A stretch of 64,000 nucleotides of DNA from CAVOJY01 sp963696405. Its GTDB lineage: Bacteria > Chloroflexota > Limnocylindria > Limnocylindrales > CSP1-4. Shown here one piece after another: positions 8,839 through 16,153 of the stretch. A program made the position numbers and the translations under genes. Within the stretch, counting starts at the first letter, position 1, and every line of letters begins with the position of its first letter. Under the pieces are notes generated by a model. The model ran no database searches, had not been told where the DNA came from, and worked only from the letters and a program-made list of their open reading frames with translations. The stretch lies in assembly GCA_963696405.1 (NCBI GenBank), contig CAVOJY010000005.1, forward strand, positions 62,001-126,000, given 5' to 3'.

Positions 8839-9557
8839 CAGTCCGCGCCGATCCCCAGGTACGCGCGCTCGATCCCGCTGGACGCCCGCAGGTCCGCGGC
8901 CGTCCCGGTCATCTGCAGCTGCCCGGTCGCAAGCACGTACCCCCGATCGGCGATCGAGAGCGTCTGGTCGACGTTCTGCTCGACGAGGAGGATCGTGACG
9001 CCCTCGCGCCGGAGGTCGACGATGAGGTCGAAGATGAGGTCGACGTAGCGGGGTGCGAGCCCGAGCGAGGGCTCGTCGAGAAGGAGCAGCCGCGGGCTGC
9101 ACATGAGTGACCGCGCGATGGCGAGCTGCTGCTGCTCGCCACCGGACAGCGTCCCCGCGGCCTGCCCCCGACGCTGGCCGAGAACCGGGAAGCGATCGAA
9201 CGCCTGCTGGCGGAGCCCCGGCGCCTTCGATCGATCGCGGAGCGGGATGGCGCCCAGGGTGAGGTTCTCGTCCACGGTGAGGTTCGGAAAGACATGCCGC
9301 CCTTCCGGGGTGAGGGTCATCCCGAGCCGGACGACGCGCTCGGGACGCATCCCACGGGTCTCCTGCCCGTCGAACGTCACGCTGCCCTCCGACCCGGGCA
9401 CCATGCCCATGATCGCGTTCAGCGTGGTCGACTTGCCTGCGCCGTTCGCGCCGAGGATGGCGACGATCTCGCCCTCCTCGACGCTGAAGCTGACATCCCT
9501 GACGGCGCGGATGGCGCCGTACGAGACGGTCAGGTGCTCGACGGACAGGAGCGCCAT
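8838..9557 (-). CDS. livF: ABC transporter ATP-binding protein LivF
   Basis: The 239-residue ATPase is a LivF type. Walker A is GANGAGKST at residues 36-44. The signature is LSGGEQQQLAIARSLM, Walker B is LLLLDEPSLGLAP, and the H-loop region reads ILLVEQNVDQTL, with the Glu-Gln-Asn sequence typical of LivF/LivG rather than His-containing ATPases of other ABC families. It ends IERAYLG, the conserved LivF C-terminus. It would form a heterodimer with LivG. The gene lies 21 bases downstream of livJ and overlaps livH. Confidence 0.95.
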   Translation of the reverse strand: MALLSVEHLTVSYGAIRAVRDVSFSVEEGEIVAILGANGAGKSTTLNAIMGMVPGSEGSVTFDGQETRGMRPERVVRLGMTLTPEGRHVFPNLTVDENLTLGAIPLRDRSKAPGLRQQAFDRFPVLGQRRGQAAGTLSGGEQQQLAIARSLMCSPRLLLLDEPSLGLAPRYVDLIFDLIVDLRREGVTILLVEQNVDQTLSIADRGYVLATGQLQMTGTAADLRASSGIERAYLGIGAD

Positions 9558-9578
9558 GGTTTCGCGATCAGCCCGCCG

Positions 9579-10748
9579 TCACGGGGTGGCGATGTGAGCC
9601 GGATCGGGCTTGATCTTCTTGACGAACGCGAACTTCCCGTCCTTCACCGTGACCAGGTACACCTCCTTGAGGGGGATGCGGTTCTGGTCCTTGTAGGTGA
9701 TCGAACCGGTGGCCCCCTGGACGTTCTCCAGCGCGTCGATCGCGTCGCGGACCTTCTTCGGGTCGGTGGAGCCGGCCTTGATGACGGCCGCCTCGATGAT
9801 CTTCACGAGGTCGTAGCCGGTCGCCGCGAAGACGCTCTCCGGGTCGGAGCCGTTCTTCGTCTTGTAGTCGGTCCAGAACTTCTCCATGGAGCTCCCCGGC
9901 ACGGGGAAGCCGTGGGTGGTGAAGGTCAGACCCTCGACCGCCGGGCCTCCGGCACTGATGGTGTCGACCGAGTCGACGCCGTCGATGGACAGGACCGGCG
10001 TTTCGACGCCAGCCGCGCGGAGCTGCTTGATGAAGGTGGGCGCGTCCGGCGGGTAGGCCGGCGTCATGATGACGTCCGGCGCCGGCGAGAGGTTCTTGAT
10101 CTTGGTCACCTCGGCCGCGAAGTCCGCGGCGCCGAGGGTGAACGAGCCCTGCCCGGCGACCGCGCCACCGAGCTTCTCGAACGCGTACTTGAAGTAGTCG
10201 CACGACTTCGACGTGTAGGAGGAGTCGGGCGAGCAGAGCAGGTAGGCGTTCTTGTAGCCCTGCTCCGCGGCGTACTCGGCGAGGGCGGCCGTCTGCACGT
10301 TGTCACCGAAGACGCTCATGAACATGAAGTCGCCCACGCTTCCCGGCAGGACCGGCGAGGTCGCCGCCGTCGACATCGTCGGGACTCCCTTGCCCTGGGC
10401 GACCTGGCCGGCCGCGGTGCACGGGTCGGCGTCGGAGGTGCAGATGAGAAACTGCACGCCCTTCGAGAGCAGATCCTGGGCCACGACTGCCGACTGCGCG
10501 GCCTCGCTGCGGTTGTCCTGCAGCGTGAGCTCGATCTTGTACTTGCCGTCGATGCCGCCCTTCGCGTTGATCTCGTCGATGGCGAGCTGGACGCCCTTCG
10601 ACGCGGGGACGTCCGAGTAGGCCAGGGTGCCCGTCTGGGACGAGTCGTAGCCGATCTTGTAGGCCTGGCCGCTGCTGGTTCCGCCGCTGCACGCGGCGGC
10701 GAGGACCGTCGCTGCGATCGCGACGGAGAGGCCTCTACGCACGTTCAT
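9579..10748 (-). CDS. livJ: Periplasmic-type substrate-binding lipoprotein of the Liv importer
   Basis: The 389-residue protein has a short basic N-terminus, a hydrophobic stretch and the lipobox LAAAC with Cys at residue 20, so it is a lipid-anchored binding protein. The mature part is a type 1 periplasmic-binding fold of the leucine/amide-binding family: it opens AYKIGYDSSQTGTLAYSDVP and includes KGVQLAIDEINAKGGIDGKY, a classic family motif. Substrate specificity cannot be assigned by eye; relatives bind branched-chain amino acids, amides, urea or aromatic acids. Its ATG overlaps the livG stop in an ATGA arrangement and is preceded by the strong ribosome site AGAGGAGG encoded within the livG end, which may raise its translation above that of the other subunits. 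Confidence 0.94.
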   Translation of the reverse strand: MNVRRGLSVAIAATVLAAACSGGTSSGQAYKIGYDSSQTGTLAYSDVPASKGVQLAIDEINAKGGIDGKYKIELTLQDNRSEAAQSAVVAQDLLSKGVQFLICTSDADPCTAAGQVAQGKGVPTMSTAATSPVLPGSVGDFMFMSVFGDNVQTAALAEYAAEQGYKNAYLLCSPDSSYTSKSCDYFKYAFEKLGGAVAGQGSFTLGAADFAAEVTKIKNLSPAPDVIMTPAYPPDAPTFIKQLRAAGVETPVLSIDGVDSVDTISAGGPAVEGLTFTTHGFPVPGSSMEKFWTDYKTKNGSDPESVFAATGYDLVKIIEAAVIKAGSTDPKKVRDAIDALENVQGATGSITYKDQNRIPLKEVYLVTVKDGKFAFVKKIKPDPAHIATP

Positions 10749-11587
10749 CGTTCCTCCTCTTGGGCGCCGGTACCTGCCGGCGCCTCGCTTCCAGGCCGGC
10801 GTTCGGCCGGCACGGCGCCCTCCTCCGTCATGGCACGACGGCCGAGGTACGCCTCCTTCACGGCGGGGTCGTTGCGGACGTCGTCAGCGGACCCCTCGCT
10901 GATGCGACGGCCCTCGTTGAGCACGACGATGCGGTCCGCGAGCCGCATGATGAGCCGCAGGTCGTGCTCCACGACGAGCATGCCGAGGTTGTGCTTCCGG
11001 CGGAGCTCCGCGATCAGCTCGCGAAGCTCGTCCGATTCGGCCTCGTTCGTTCCGGCCGCCGGCTCGTCGAGCAGCAGGAACGTGGGCTGGGTTGCGAGGG
11101 CACGGGCGATCTCCACCCGGCGCTGCACGCCGTAGGGCAGCTTGGACGCCGTCCGATCGGCGACGTCGACCAGCCCGGTCTCGGCGAGCATCGCCCGGGC
11201 GGCGCGGCGGAGCGAAGCTCCCACCGGTCCCTCGGGATGAAGCGCCGCGCCGACCTCGACGTTCTCGAGCACGGTCATCTGCCCGAAGAGCCGGATGTTC
11301 TGGAAGGTCCGGGCCACGCCCTTCGACGCGACCCGGTGTGCGCGCCACCCCGTGATGTCGAGGTCCCCGAGGTGAACGCGCCCGGCGGTCGGCGCGAGCA
11401 CTCCGGAGAGCACGTTGAGGAGCGTCGTCTTCCCCGAGCCGTTCGGGCCGATGAGGCCGACGATGTTCCCGCGCTCCACGGTCAGGTCCACGTCCTGCAG
11501 CGCCTGGAGCCCGGCGAACGAGCGCCCGACACCGTCCGCACGGAGCGACGGCACGGGAGGCGAGGCTGCGATCCCAGCCACGGTCAT
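10745..11587 (-). CDS. livG: ABC transporter ATP-binding protein LivG
   Basis: The 280-residue ATPase is a LivG type. Walker A is GPNGSGKTT at residues 47-55. The stretch GVARTFQNIRLFGQMTVLEN is the LivG Q-loop hallmark. The signature reads LPYGVQRRVEIARAL, with Val where Gln is usual. Walker B is FLLLDEPAAGTNEAES and the switch region is MLVVEHDLRLIM. The C-terminus carries an extra Glu-rich tail. The ATG at 11587 is preferred over one at 11626 because it matches the family N-terminus. It is the first gene of the liv operon, divergent from the amidase gene across 289 bases. Confidence 0.93.
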   Translation of the reverse strand: MTVAGIAASPPVPSLRADGVGRSFAGLQALQDVDLTVERGNIVGLIGPNGSGKTTLLNVLSGVLAPTAGRVHLGDLDITGWRAHRVASKGVARTFQNIRLFGQMTVLENVEVGAALHPEGPVGASLRRAARAMLAETGLVDVADRTASKLPYGVQRRVEIARALATQPTFLLLDEPAAGTNEAESDELRELIAELRRKHNLGMLVVEHDLRLIMRLADRIVVLNEGRRISEGSADDVRNDPAVKEAYLGRRAMTEEGAVPAERRPGSEAPAGTGAQEEER

Positions 11588-11876
11588 GGCGGAAAGCTTC
11601 CGCGGGCGTGCGGCGGCGCACCCCACCCGGGGCGAGGTGGCCGCGCGATCTGGCCGGTCAGTGGTGTCCGCATTCGCCTCACGCCTGCAGAGCGACGCCC
11701 GGGACTCGGCGACGTCGGGGTGAATGATTATGCCCCAGCCCTGCCCGACCGTGCGTCCGGGCGCGAGGCGCTACCATGATCCGGCCGTCGTGGGTGATCC
11801 CGGCACAGCCAGGCCGACCCGATGTCCCCATTGTTCCGCCCCGCGCGCGGGCGCCAGCGACCTGCGAGGAACCGCC
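11588..11876. promoter_or_regulatory. Divergent control region between livG and the amidase gene
   Basis: These 289 bases separate two divergent transcription units and must hold both promoters. The lowest-GC part is around 11715-11735 (GAATGATTATGCCC). No clean -35/-10 pair or palindrome like those upstream of the DeoR gene was found by eye. A GAGGA ribosome site lies at about 11866-11870 in front of the amidase ATG. Confidence 0.4.
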
Positions 11877-12818
11877 ATGGAATTCCCGTCCTTCCACCTG
11901 CCGCGCACCGCGGTCACCTTCGGCTGGAGCAGGGACCACCGGCCGCTGCTCACCGTACCGTCCGGCGCCGAGATCGTCGTGGAGGCGGACGAGTGCTCGC
12001 ATGGGCAGATCACACCCGGCGCGACCGCCTCGGTGGTCCGAAACCTGGACTTCGAACGGGTCGACCTCGCCAGCGGACCGGTCTACGTCGAGGGCGCGCA
12101 GCCGGGAGACACGCTCCAGGTGGACATCCTGGACATGAAGGTGGGTTCCTACGGCTGGTCGGCGAACCACCCGGGGTATGGCCTCCTGACCGAGGACTTC
12201 CCGGACGAATGGCTGTACATCTGGGACCTGACGGGGCCTCGAGCGCCCTACGTGCGGGGCATCACCGTTCCGATCGAGCCGATGGCGGGCATCATCGGGG
12301 TCGTGCCCTCCGAGCCCGGCGTCCACGACCCGATCCCGCCGCGCGCCACCGGCGGCAACATGGACTGCCGGTACATGGGCCCGGGTACGACCGTCTTCCT
12401 TCCGGTGGAGGTCGAGGGAGCCCTCTTCGGGATCGGCGATCCCCACGCCGCCCAGGGCGACGGGGAAGTGGCCGGTGCGGGGATCGAGGCGCCCATGACC
12501 ATCACGGTCCGCCTGACGGTGCGGCGGGACCTGATCCTGGAGTCGCCCGAGTACGTCGTACGCCGGCCGCTCGAACGCCCGTCCGCCGCCGCTGCCGGCT
12601 ACTACGTGACCACCGGGATCGGCCCCGACCTCCTCGAATCGTCGAAGAACGCAGTGCGCCGGATGATTCGCCGCCTCGAGCGCGACCGCGGCCTCGACCC
12701 GATGGAGGCCTACATGCTCTGCTCGGTGGCGCTCGACCTGAAGATCACAGAGATCGTGGACGACCCGAACTTCATGGTGTCGGCGTTCCTGCCCAACGAC
12801 CTGTTCCCGGGGCACTGA
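11877..12818 (+). CDS. Acetamidase/formamidase family protein
   Basis: The 313-residue protein matches the acetamidase/formamidase family, which hydrolyses short amides to ammonia and a carboxylate. Typical blocks are PRTAVTFGWSRDHRPLLTVP, SGPVYVEGAQPGDTLQVDIL, the central GVVPSEPGVHDPIPPRATGG followed by GNMDCR, and GALFGIGDPHAAQGDGEVAG, which carry the conserved His, Asp and Glu residues of the active site. The length fits the family. ATG at 11877 follows a GAGGA ribosome site. It lies divergent to the liv transporter and upstream of a DeoR gene, so it probably acts on the transported compound or releases ammonia from a downstream metabolite. Confidence 0.9.
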   Translation: MEFPSFHLPRTAVTFGWSRDHRPLLTVPSGAEIVVEADECSHGQITPGATASVVRNLDFERVDLASGPVYVEGAQPGDTLQVDILDMKVGSYGWSANHPGYGLLTEDFPDEWLYIWDLTGPRAPYVRGITVPIEPMAGIIGVVPSEPGVHDPIPPRATGGNMDCRYMGPGTTVFLPVEVEGALFGIGDPHAAQGDGEVAGAGIEAPMTITVRLTVRRDLILESPEYVVRRPLERPSAAAAGYYVTTGIGPDLLESSKNAVRRMIRRLERDRGLDPMEAYMLCSVALDLKITEIVDDPNFMVSAFLPNDLFPGH

Positions 12819-12945
12819 GGAACGGGCGAGCCCCCGATGACCCGTAGAGGCCCGAGGAACGGCGGGGGCCCTGGCACCGGCGCCACTCGCGATCAGCCGC
12901 ACGAAGGACTCCTCATCGCGCCGCAACTTACGGAGTCTTTTTGAG

Positions 12946-12994
12946 CCTTGTCAAGGGGAAAGGTCGGGCGACGGGCGCGTTCGTTCTTGACAAG
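12946..12994 (+). promoter_or_regulatory. Two palindromes and -35-like element ahead of the DeoR gene
   Basis: Two short palindromes, CTTGTCAAG at 12947-12955 and CTTGACAAG at 12986-12994, are also reverse complements of each other and lie 39 bases apart centre to centre. The second contains TTGACA (12987-12992), a perfect -35 match. No strong -10 is seen at the usual distance. They are good candidates for operators of the DeoR-family regulator encoded just downstream. Confidence 0.5.
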
Positions 12995-13025
12995 CTCCGC
13001 GGGCGCATCCGACACTCATGCGGTC

Positions 13026-13835
13026 ATGACTGGTTTCGAAACCGAAGGCATCCATGGACTGCCGACGGCGGTCCGGCGGGAGCGCGTTCGCGAGGCCGTC
13101 CGTGAACGGGAGTTCGTGTCGGTCGCCGACCTCAGCGCCGAGTTCGGCGTCTCCGAGGTCACCATCCGCAGTGATCTGGACACCCTTGCAGAGGGGGGAC
13201 ACATCCACCGGGTGCGCGGTGGAGCCGTGCACCGGACTGCGCCCCGGCTGGAAGCACCATTCGAGCAGGCCGCGGACAGGCACGCTGCCGAGAACGCGCT
13301 GATCGGGCGCGCCGCGGCCGCGCTCGTCGAGAGTGGTCAGACGGTGCTCATGGATGCCGGCAGCACCGTCGCCGCCGTCGCTCGCGCCCTGGTCGCGCGG
13401 TCGGACCTGCGGGACCTCCACGTCTTCACCAGCGGAGTGAGGGTCGCCCTGGAGCTGGAGCCGGCGATCCCGGATGCCACCGTCATCGTCACCGGGGGCA
13501 TGCTTCGGCCCCAGCAGCACTCGCTGGTGAACCCGTTCGGGACGGTGATCCTCGAGCAGATCCATGCCCACGTCGGGTTCTTCGGCTGCGGCGGCATCGA
13601 TGCGGAGGCCGGCGTCACCCACATCAGCGTCGCCGAGGCCGAGATTGCGCGGCTGGCCATGCGTGCCTCGCGGCGCCGGATCGTCGTTGCCGACGGCTCG
13701 AAGGTCGGCGAGGTCAGCCTCGTTCACCTCTACCCCGTCGCGGACATCGATCTACTCATCACCGACCGGTCCGCGGACCCGGACGCCCTGGCCGCCCTCC
13801 GGGAGCGCGGCCTTGACGTGCAGATCGCCGACTGA
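13026..13835 (+). CDS. DeoR/GlpR-family transcriptional regulator
   Basis: The 269-residue protein has an N-terminal DeoR winged helix: VRREFVS-like start, then VADLSAEFGVSEVTIRSDLD and the wing HRVRGGA at about residues 25-70. The C-terminal sensor is a DeoR effector domain with the phosphosugar-isomerase-like fold, containing LMDAGSTVAAVARAL (ligand-binding Asp/Ser-Thr loop), HVFTSGVRVALEL, and the final RRIVVADGSKVGEVSLV, where Asp-Gly-Ser-Lys is highly conserved. Such proteins usually repress sugar or polyol catabolism and respond to a phosphorylated intermediate. Here the likely targets are the adjacent dehydrogenase and glycine dehydrogenase-like genes and the liv operon. Candidate operators lie just upstream. 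Confidence 0.92.
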   Translation: MTGFETEGIHGLPTAVRRERVREAVREREFVSVADLSAEFGVSEVTIRSDLDTLAEGGHIHRVRGGAVHRTAPRLEAPFEQAADRHAAENALIGRAAAALVESGQTVLMDAGSTVAAVARALVARSDLRDLHVFTSGVRVALELEPAIPDATVIVTGGMLRPQQHSLVNPFGTVILEQIHAHVGFFGCGGIDAEAGVTHISVAEAEIARLAMRASRRRIVVADGSKVGEVSLVHLYPVADIDLLITDRSADPDALAALRERGLDVQIAD

Positions 13836-13874
13836 ACGCACGCCCCAAGCCAGGCATCACCGGAGGTCACCCGC

Positions 13875-14624
13875 ATGGAACTCCCCGTCCGCACAGGGCT
13901 CGCGGGTCAGCGCGTCGTCATCACGGGCGCCGCGAGCGGGATCGGCCTGGCCACCGCCCGGCGGTTCACTGGAGACGGCGCCCGGGTCGTCATCATCGAC
14001 TGGAACCGGGAGGCAGTCGCGCGCACGCTGGCAGAGAACCCCGAGCTCGCCGGCGGCGTTCTCTGCGACGTGAGTCAGCCGCAGGAGGTCGGACGGGCCT
14101 TCGCGGAGGTCGACCGGGTCCTGGGCGGGATCGACGTGCTCATCGCCAACGCCGGGATCAGCGTGCGCACGCCGTTCCTGGACCTCGACTACGAGCAGTG
14201 GTCGCGCGTCATCGGCATCAACCTCACCGGCGCGTTCCTCTGCGCGCGGGAGGCCATTCGCCGGATGCAGGCCCAGCGGTCGGGCGTCGTCCTCTTCACC
14301 TCGTCCACGAACAGCCTCGACGGCCACGAGTTCTACGCCGACTACAACGCCTCGAAAGCCGGCATCAACCTCCTCATGAAGACGATCGCCGTCGAGTGCG
14401 CGCCGTGGCTGCGCACCAACGCTGTCTGCCCGGGGTACGTGCTCACCCCCATGCAGGAAGCGGAGTACACGCCGGAAATGCTTGCGGCGGTGAACGAGGC
14501 GATCCCCATGAAGCGCCACGCCCAGCCCGAAGAGGTGGCGGCCCTGTTCGCCTTCCTGGCTTCCCCGGAGGCCGCCTACATCACCGGCCAGTGCATCTGC
14601 ATCGATGGGGGCGAGACGGCATGA
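13875..14624 (+). CDS. Short-chain dehydrogenase/reductase (SDR)
   Basis: The 249-residue classical SDR has the cofactor motif TGAASGIG at residues 17-24, with Asp at the end of the second strand (VVIIDWN), which favours NAD over NADP. The structural motif is NAG (92-94), the catalytic Ser lies in FTSSTNS (143-144), and Tyr157-x-x-x-Lys161 is in YNASKAG. The PG motif is CPGYVLTPM. The C-terminus AYITGQCICIDGGE is typical. It probably oxidises a hydroxyl group of an intermediate of the pathway encoded around it. It lies 39 bases after the DeoR stop and 101 bases before the glycine dehydrogenase-like pair. Confidence 0.93.
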   Translation: MELPVRTGLAGQRVVITGAASGIGLATARRFTGDGARVVIIDWNREAVARTLAENPELAGGVLCDVSQPQEVGRAFAEVDRVLGGIDVLIANAGISVRTPFLDLDYEQWSRVIGINLTGAFLCAREAIRRMQAQRSGVVLFTSSTNSLDGHEFYADYNASKAGINLLMKTIAVECAPWLRTNAVCPGYVLTPMQEAEYTPEMLAAVNEAIPMKRHAQPEEVAALFAFLASPEAAYITGQCICIDGGETA

Positions 14625-14725
14625 GGCGAATGCAGGCTTCCCGCCACTCCTTCTCCGGGCCGACTGGATACCCGAAGTCGGGACTTCTCCGTACTGTCTG
14701 CAGCAATCCCTTGGAGTGACACAAA

Positions 14726-16123
14726 ATGGCAGCAAAGGACAGGGGTGTCCACCCCTATATTCCAAGCTCGGTTCCCGAGGTCCGGGAGGCGATGCTCCGG
14801 CAGATCGGTGTCGCCGACGCGGAGGAGCTCTACGCGGACATCCCGCCCGAGCTGCGCCTTCATCGACCTCTCGACCTCCCACCAGCGTTCCGGTCGGAAC
14901 AGGAACTGCGCCGGCACGTCGAGGGGCTGCTGGCCCGGAACACGTCCGCGGCCGACTTCCTGAGCTTCCTGGGTGCAGGCTGCTACCAGCACTACGTCCC
15001 GGCCGTCTGCGACGAGATCAACGGCCGGAGCGAGTTCCTCACCGCGTACGGCGGCGAGCCGTACGAGGATCACGGCCGCTTCCAGGCGCTCTTCGAGTAC
15101 TGCAGTCAGATGGGCGAGCTGCTTGCCATGGACGTGGTAAGCGTGCCGACCTACGACGGGGCGCAGGCCACGGGCACGGCCCTGCGCATGGCCGGTCGGC
15201 TCACCGGGCGCCGGGAGGCTCTTGTGCCGCGAACCATGAGCGCACAGCGCCGCTCCGCGGTGGCGACCTACGTTGACCCTGCGCTGGATCTCGTCGACGT
15301 CGGGTACGACCCGGCGAGCGGTCTCCTTGATCTTGCGGATCTGCGGTCCAAACTGTCCCCCGACACGGCCGCGGTGCTCCTGGAGAACCCCACGTACCTG
15401 GGGGTCATCGAGGAGCGGGCGCCGGAGATCGTTGCCCTCGCGCACGAGCGCGGGGCGCTCGCCGTCGCCGCGGTCGACCCGTCGTCGCTCGGCGTGCTCG
15501 AGGCGCCGGGGAACTACGGCGTGGACATCGCCTGCGGGGATCTCCAGACGCTCGGGATTCACATGTACTACGGCGGCGGCCACGGCGGGTTCATCGGCAG
15601 CCGGGACGAGGCGACCATCGTCGGCGAATACCCGTCCCGCCTGTTCGGCATCACGACGACCGCCGTGGAGGGCGAGTACGGCTTCGGCGACGTCTACTGG
15701 GACCGTACGTCGTTCCACGGCCGCGAGCATGGCAAGGAGTTCGTCGGCACGGCGGCGGCACTCTGGGGGATCACGGCCGGCGTCTACCTCTCGCTCATGG
15801 GCCCACAGGGGATGGAAGAGCTCGGCAGGACGTGGGTCCAGCTGGGCCGGTACGCAGCCCGCAGGCTATCGGCGGTCCCGGGCGTCCGGGCGCCCGCGCT
15901 CACCGGCACGCCGCTCAAGGAATTCGTCGTGGACTTCGGCGGGACCGGGCGGACGGTCGCCGAGGTCAACGCTGCACTCCTGGCGCGGGGCATCTTCGGG
16001 GGCGCCGATCTCTCGCGCGAGTTCCCCGAGCTGGGCCAGGCGGCGCTCTACTGCGTCACCGAGATCCACACCCGCGAGGACATCGACCGGCTGGCCTCGG
16101 CCGTGGCCGAGATCGTGGCCTGA
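14726..16123 (+). CDS. Glycine dehydrogenase subunit 1-like protein (GcvPA family), divergent
   Basis: The 465-residue protein aligns by eye with the alpha subunit of two-subunit glycine decarboxylases. It starts HPYIPSSVPEVREAMLRQIG and keeps FLGAGCYQHYVPAVCDEI, then R-x-EFLTAY and FEYCSQMGELLAMDV. The motif that normally follows TAY (TPYQPE-x-SQG) is replaced by GGEPYEDHG, and the usual SxYDGxTA is TYDGAQA. This subunit lacks the PLP lysine, as expected for GcvPA. It forms half of the active site with the beta-like subunit downstream, 30 bases away. Because the substrate-facing loop is changed and gcvT/gcvH are absent here, the true substrate may not be glycine. A GGAG ribosome site precedes the ATG at 14726. 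No glycine riboswitch is visible upstream. Confidence 0.85.
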   Translation: MAAKDRGVHPYIPSSVPEVREAMLRQIGVADAEELYADIPPELRLHRPLDLPPAFRSEQELRRHVEGLLARNTSAADFLSFLGAGCYQHYVPAVCDEINGRSEFLTAYGGEPYEDHGRFQALFEYCSQMGELLAMDVVSVPTYDGAQATGTALRMAGRLTGRREALVPRTMSAQRRSAVATYVDPALDLVDVGYDPASGLLDLADLRSKLSPDTAAVLLENPTYLGVIEERAPEIVALAHERGALAVAAVDPSSLGVLEAPGNYGVDIACGDLQTLGIHMYYGGGHGGFIGSRDEATIVGEYPSRLFGITTTAVEGEYGFGDVYWDRTSFHGREHGKEFVGTAAALWGITAGVYLSLMGPQGMEELGRTWVQLGRYAARRLSAVPGVRAPALTGTPLKEFVVDFGGTGRTVAEVNAALLARGIFGGADLSREFPELGQAALYCVTEIHTREDIDRLASAVAEIVA

Positions 16124-16153
16124 CCGCGCAGCGCCGAACGAAGGGACAGCACG

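Noticed and set aside
14625..14725. Glycine riboswitch upstream of the glycine dehydrogenase-like pair
   Set aside because: The 101-base gap lacks the conserved glycine aptamer elements and is too short for the usual tandem aptamer.
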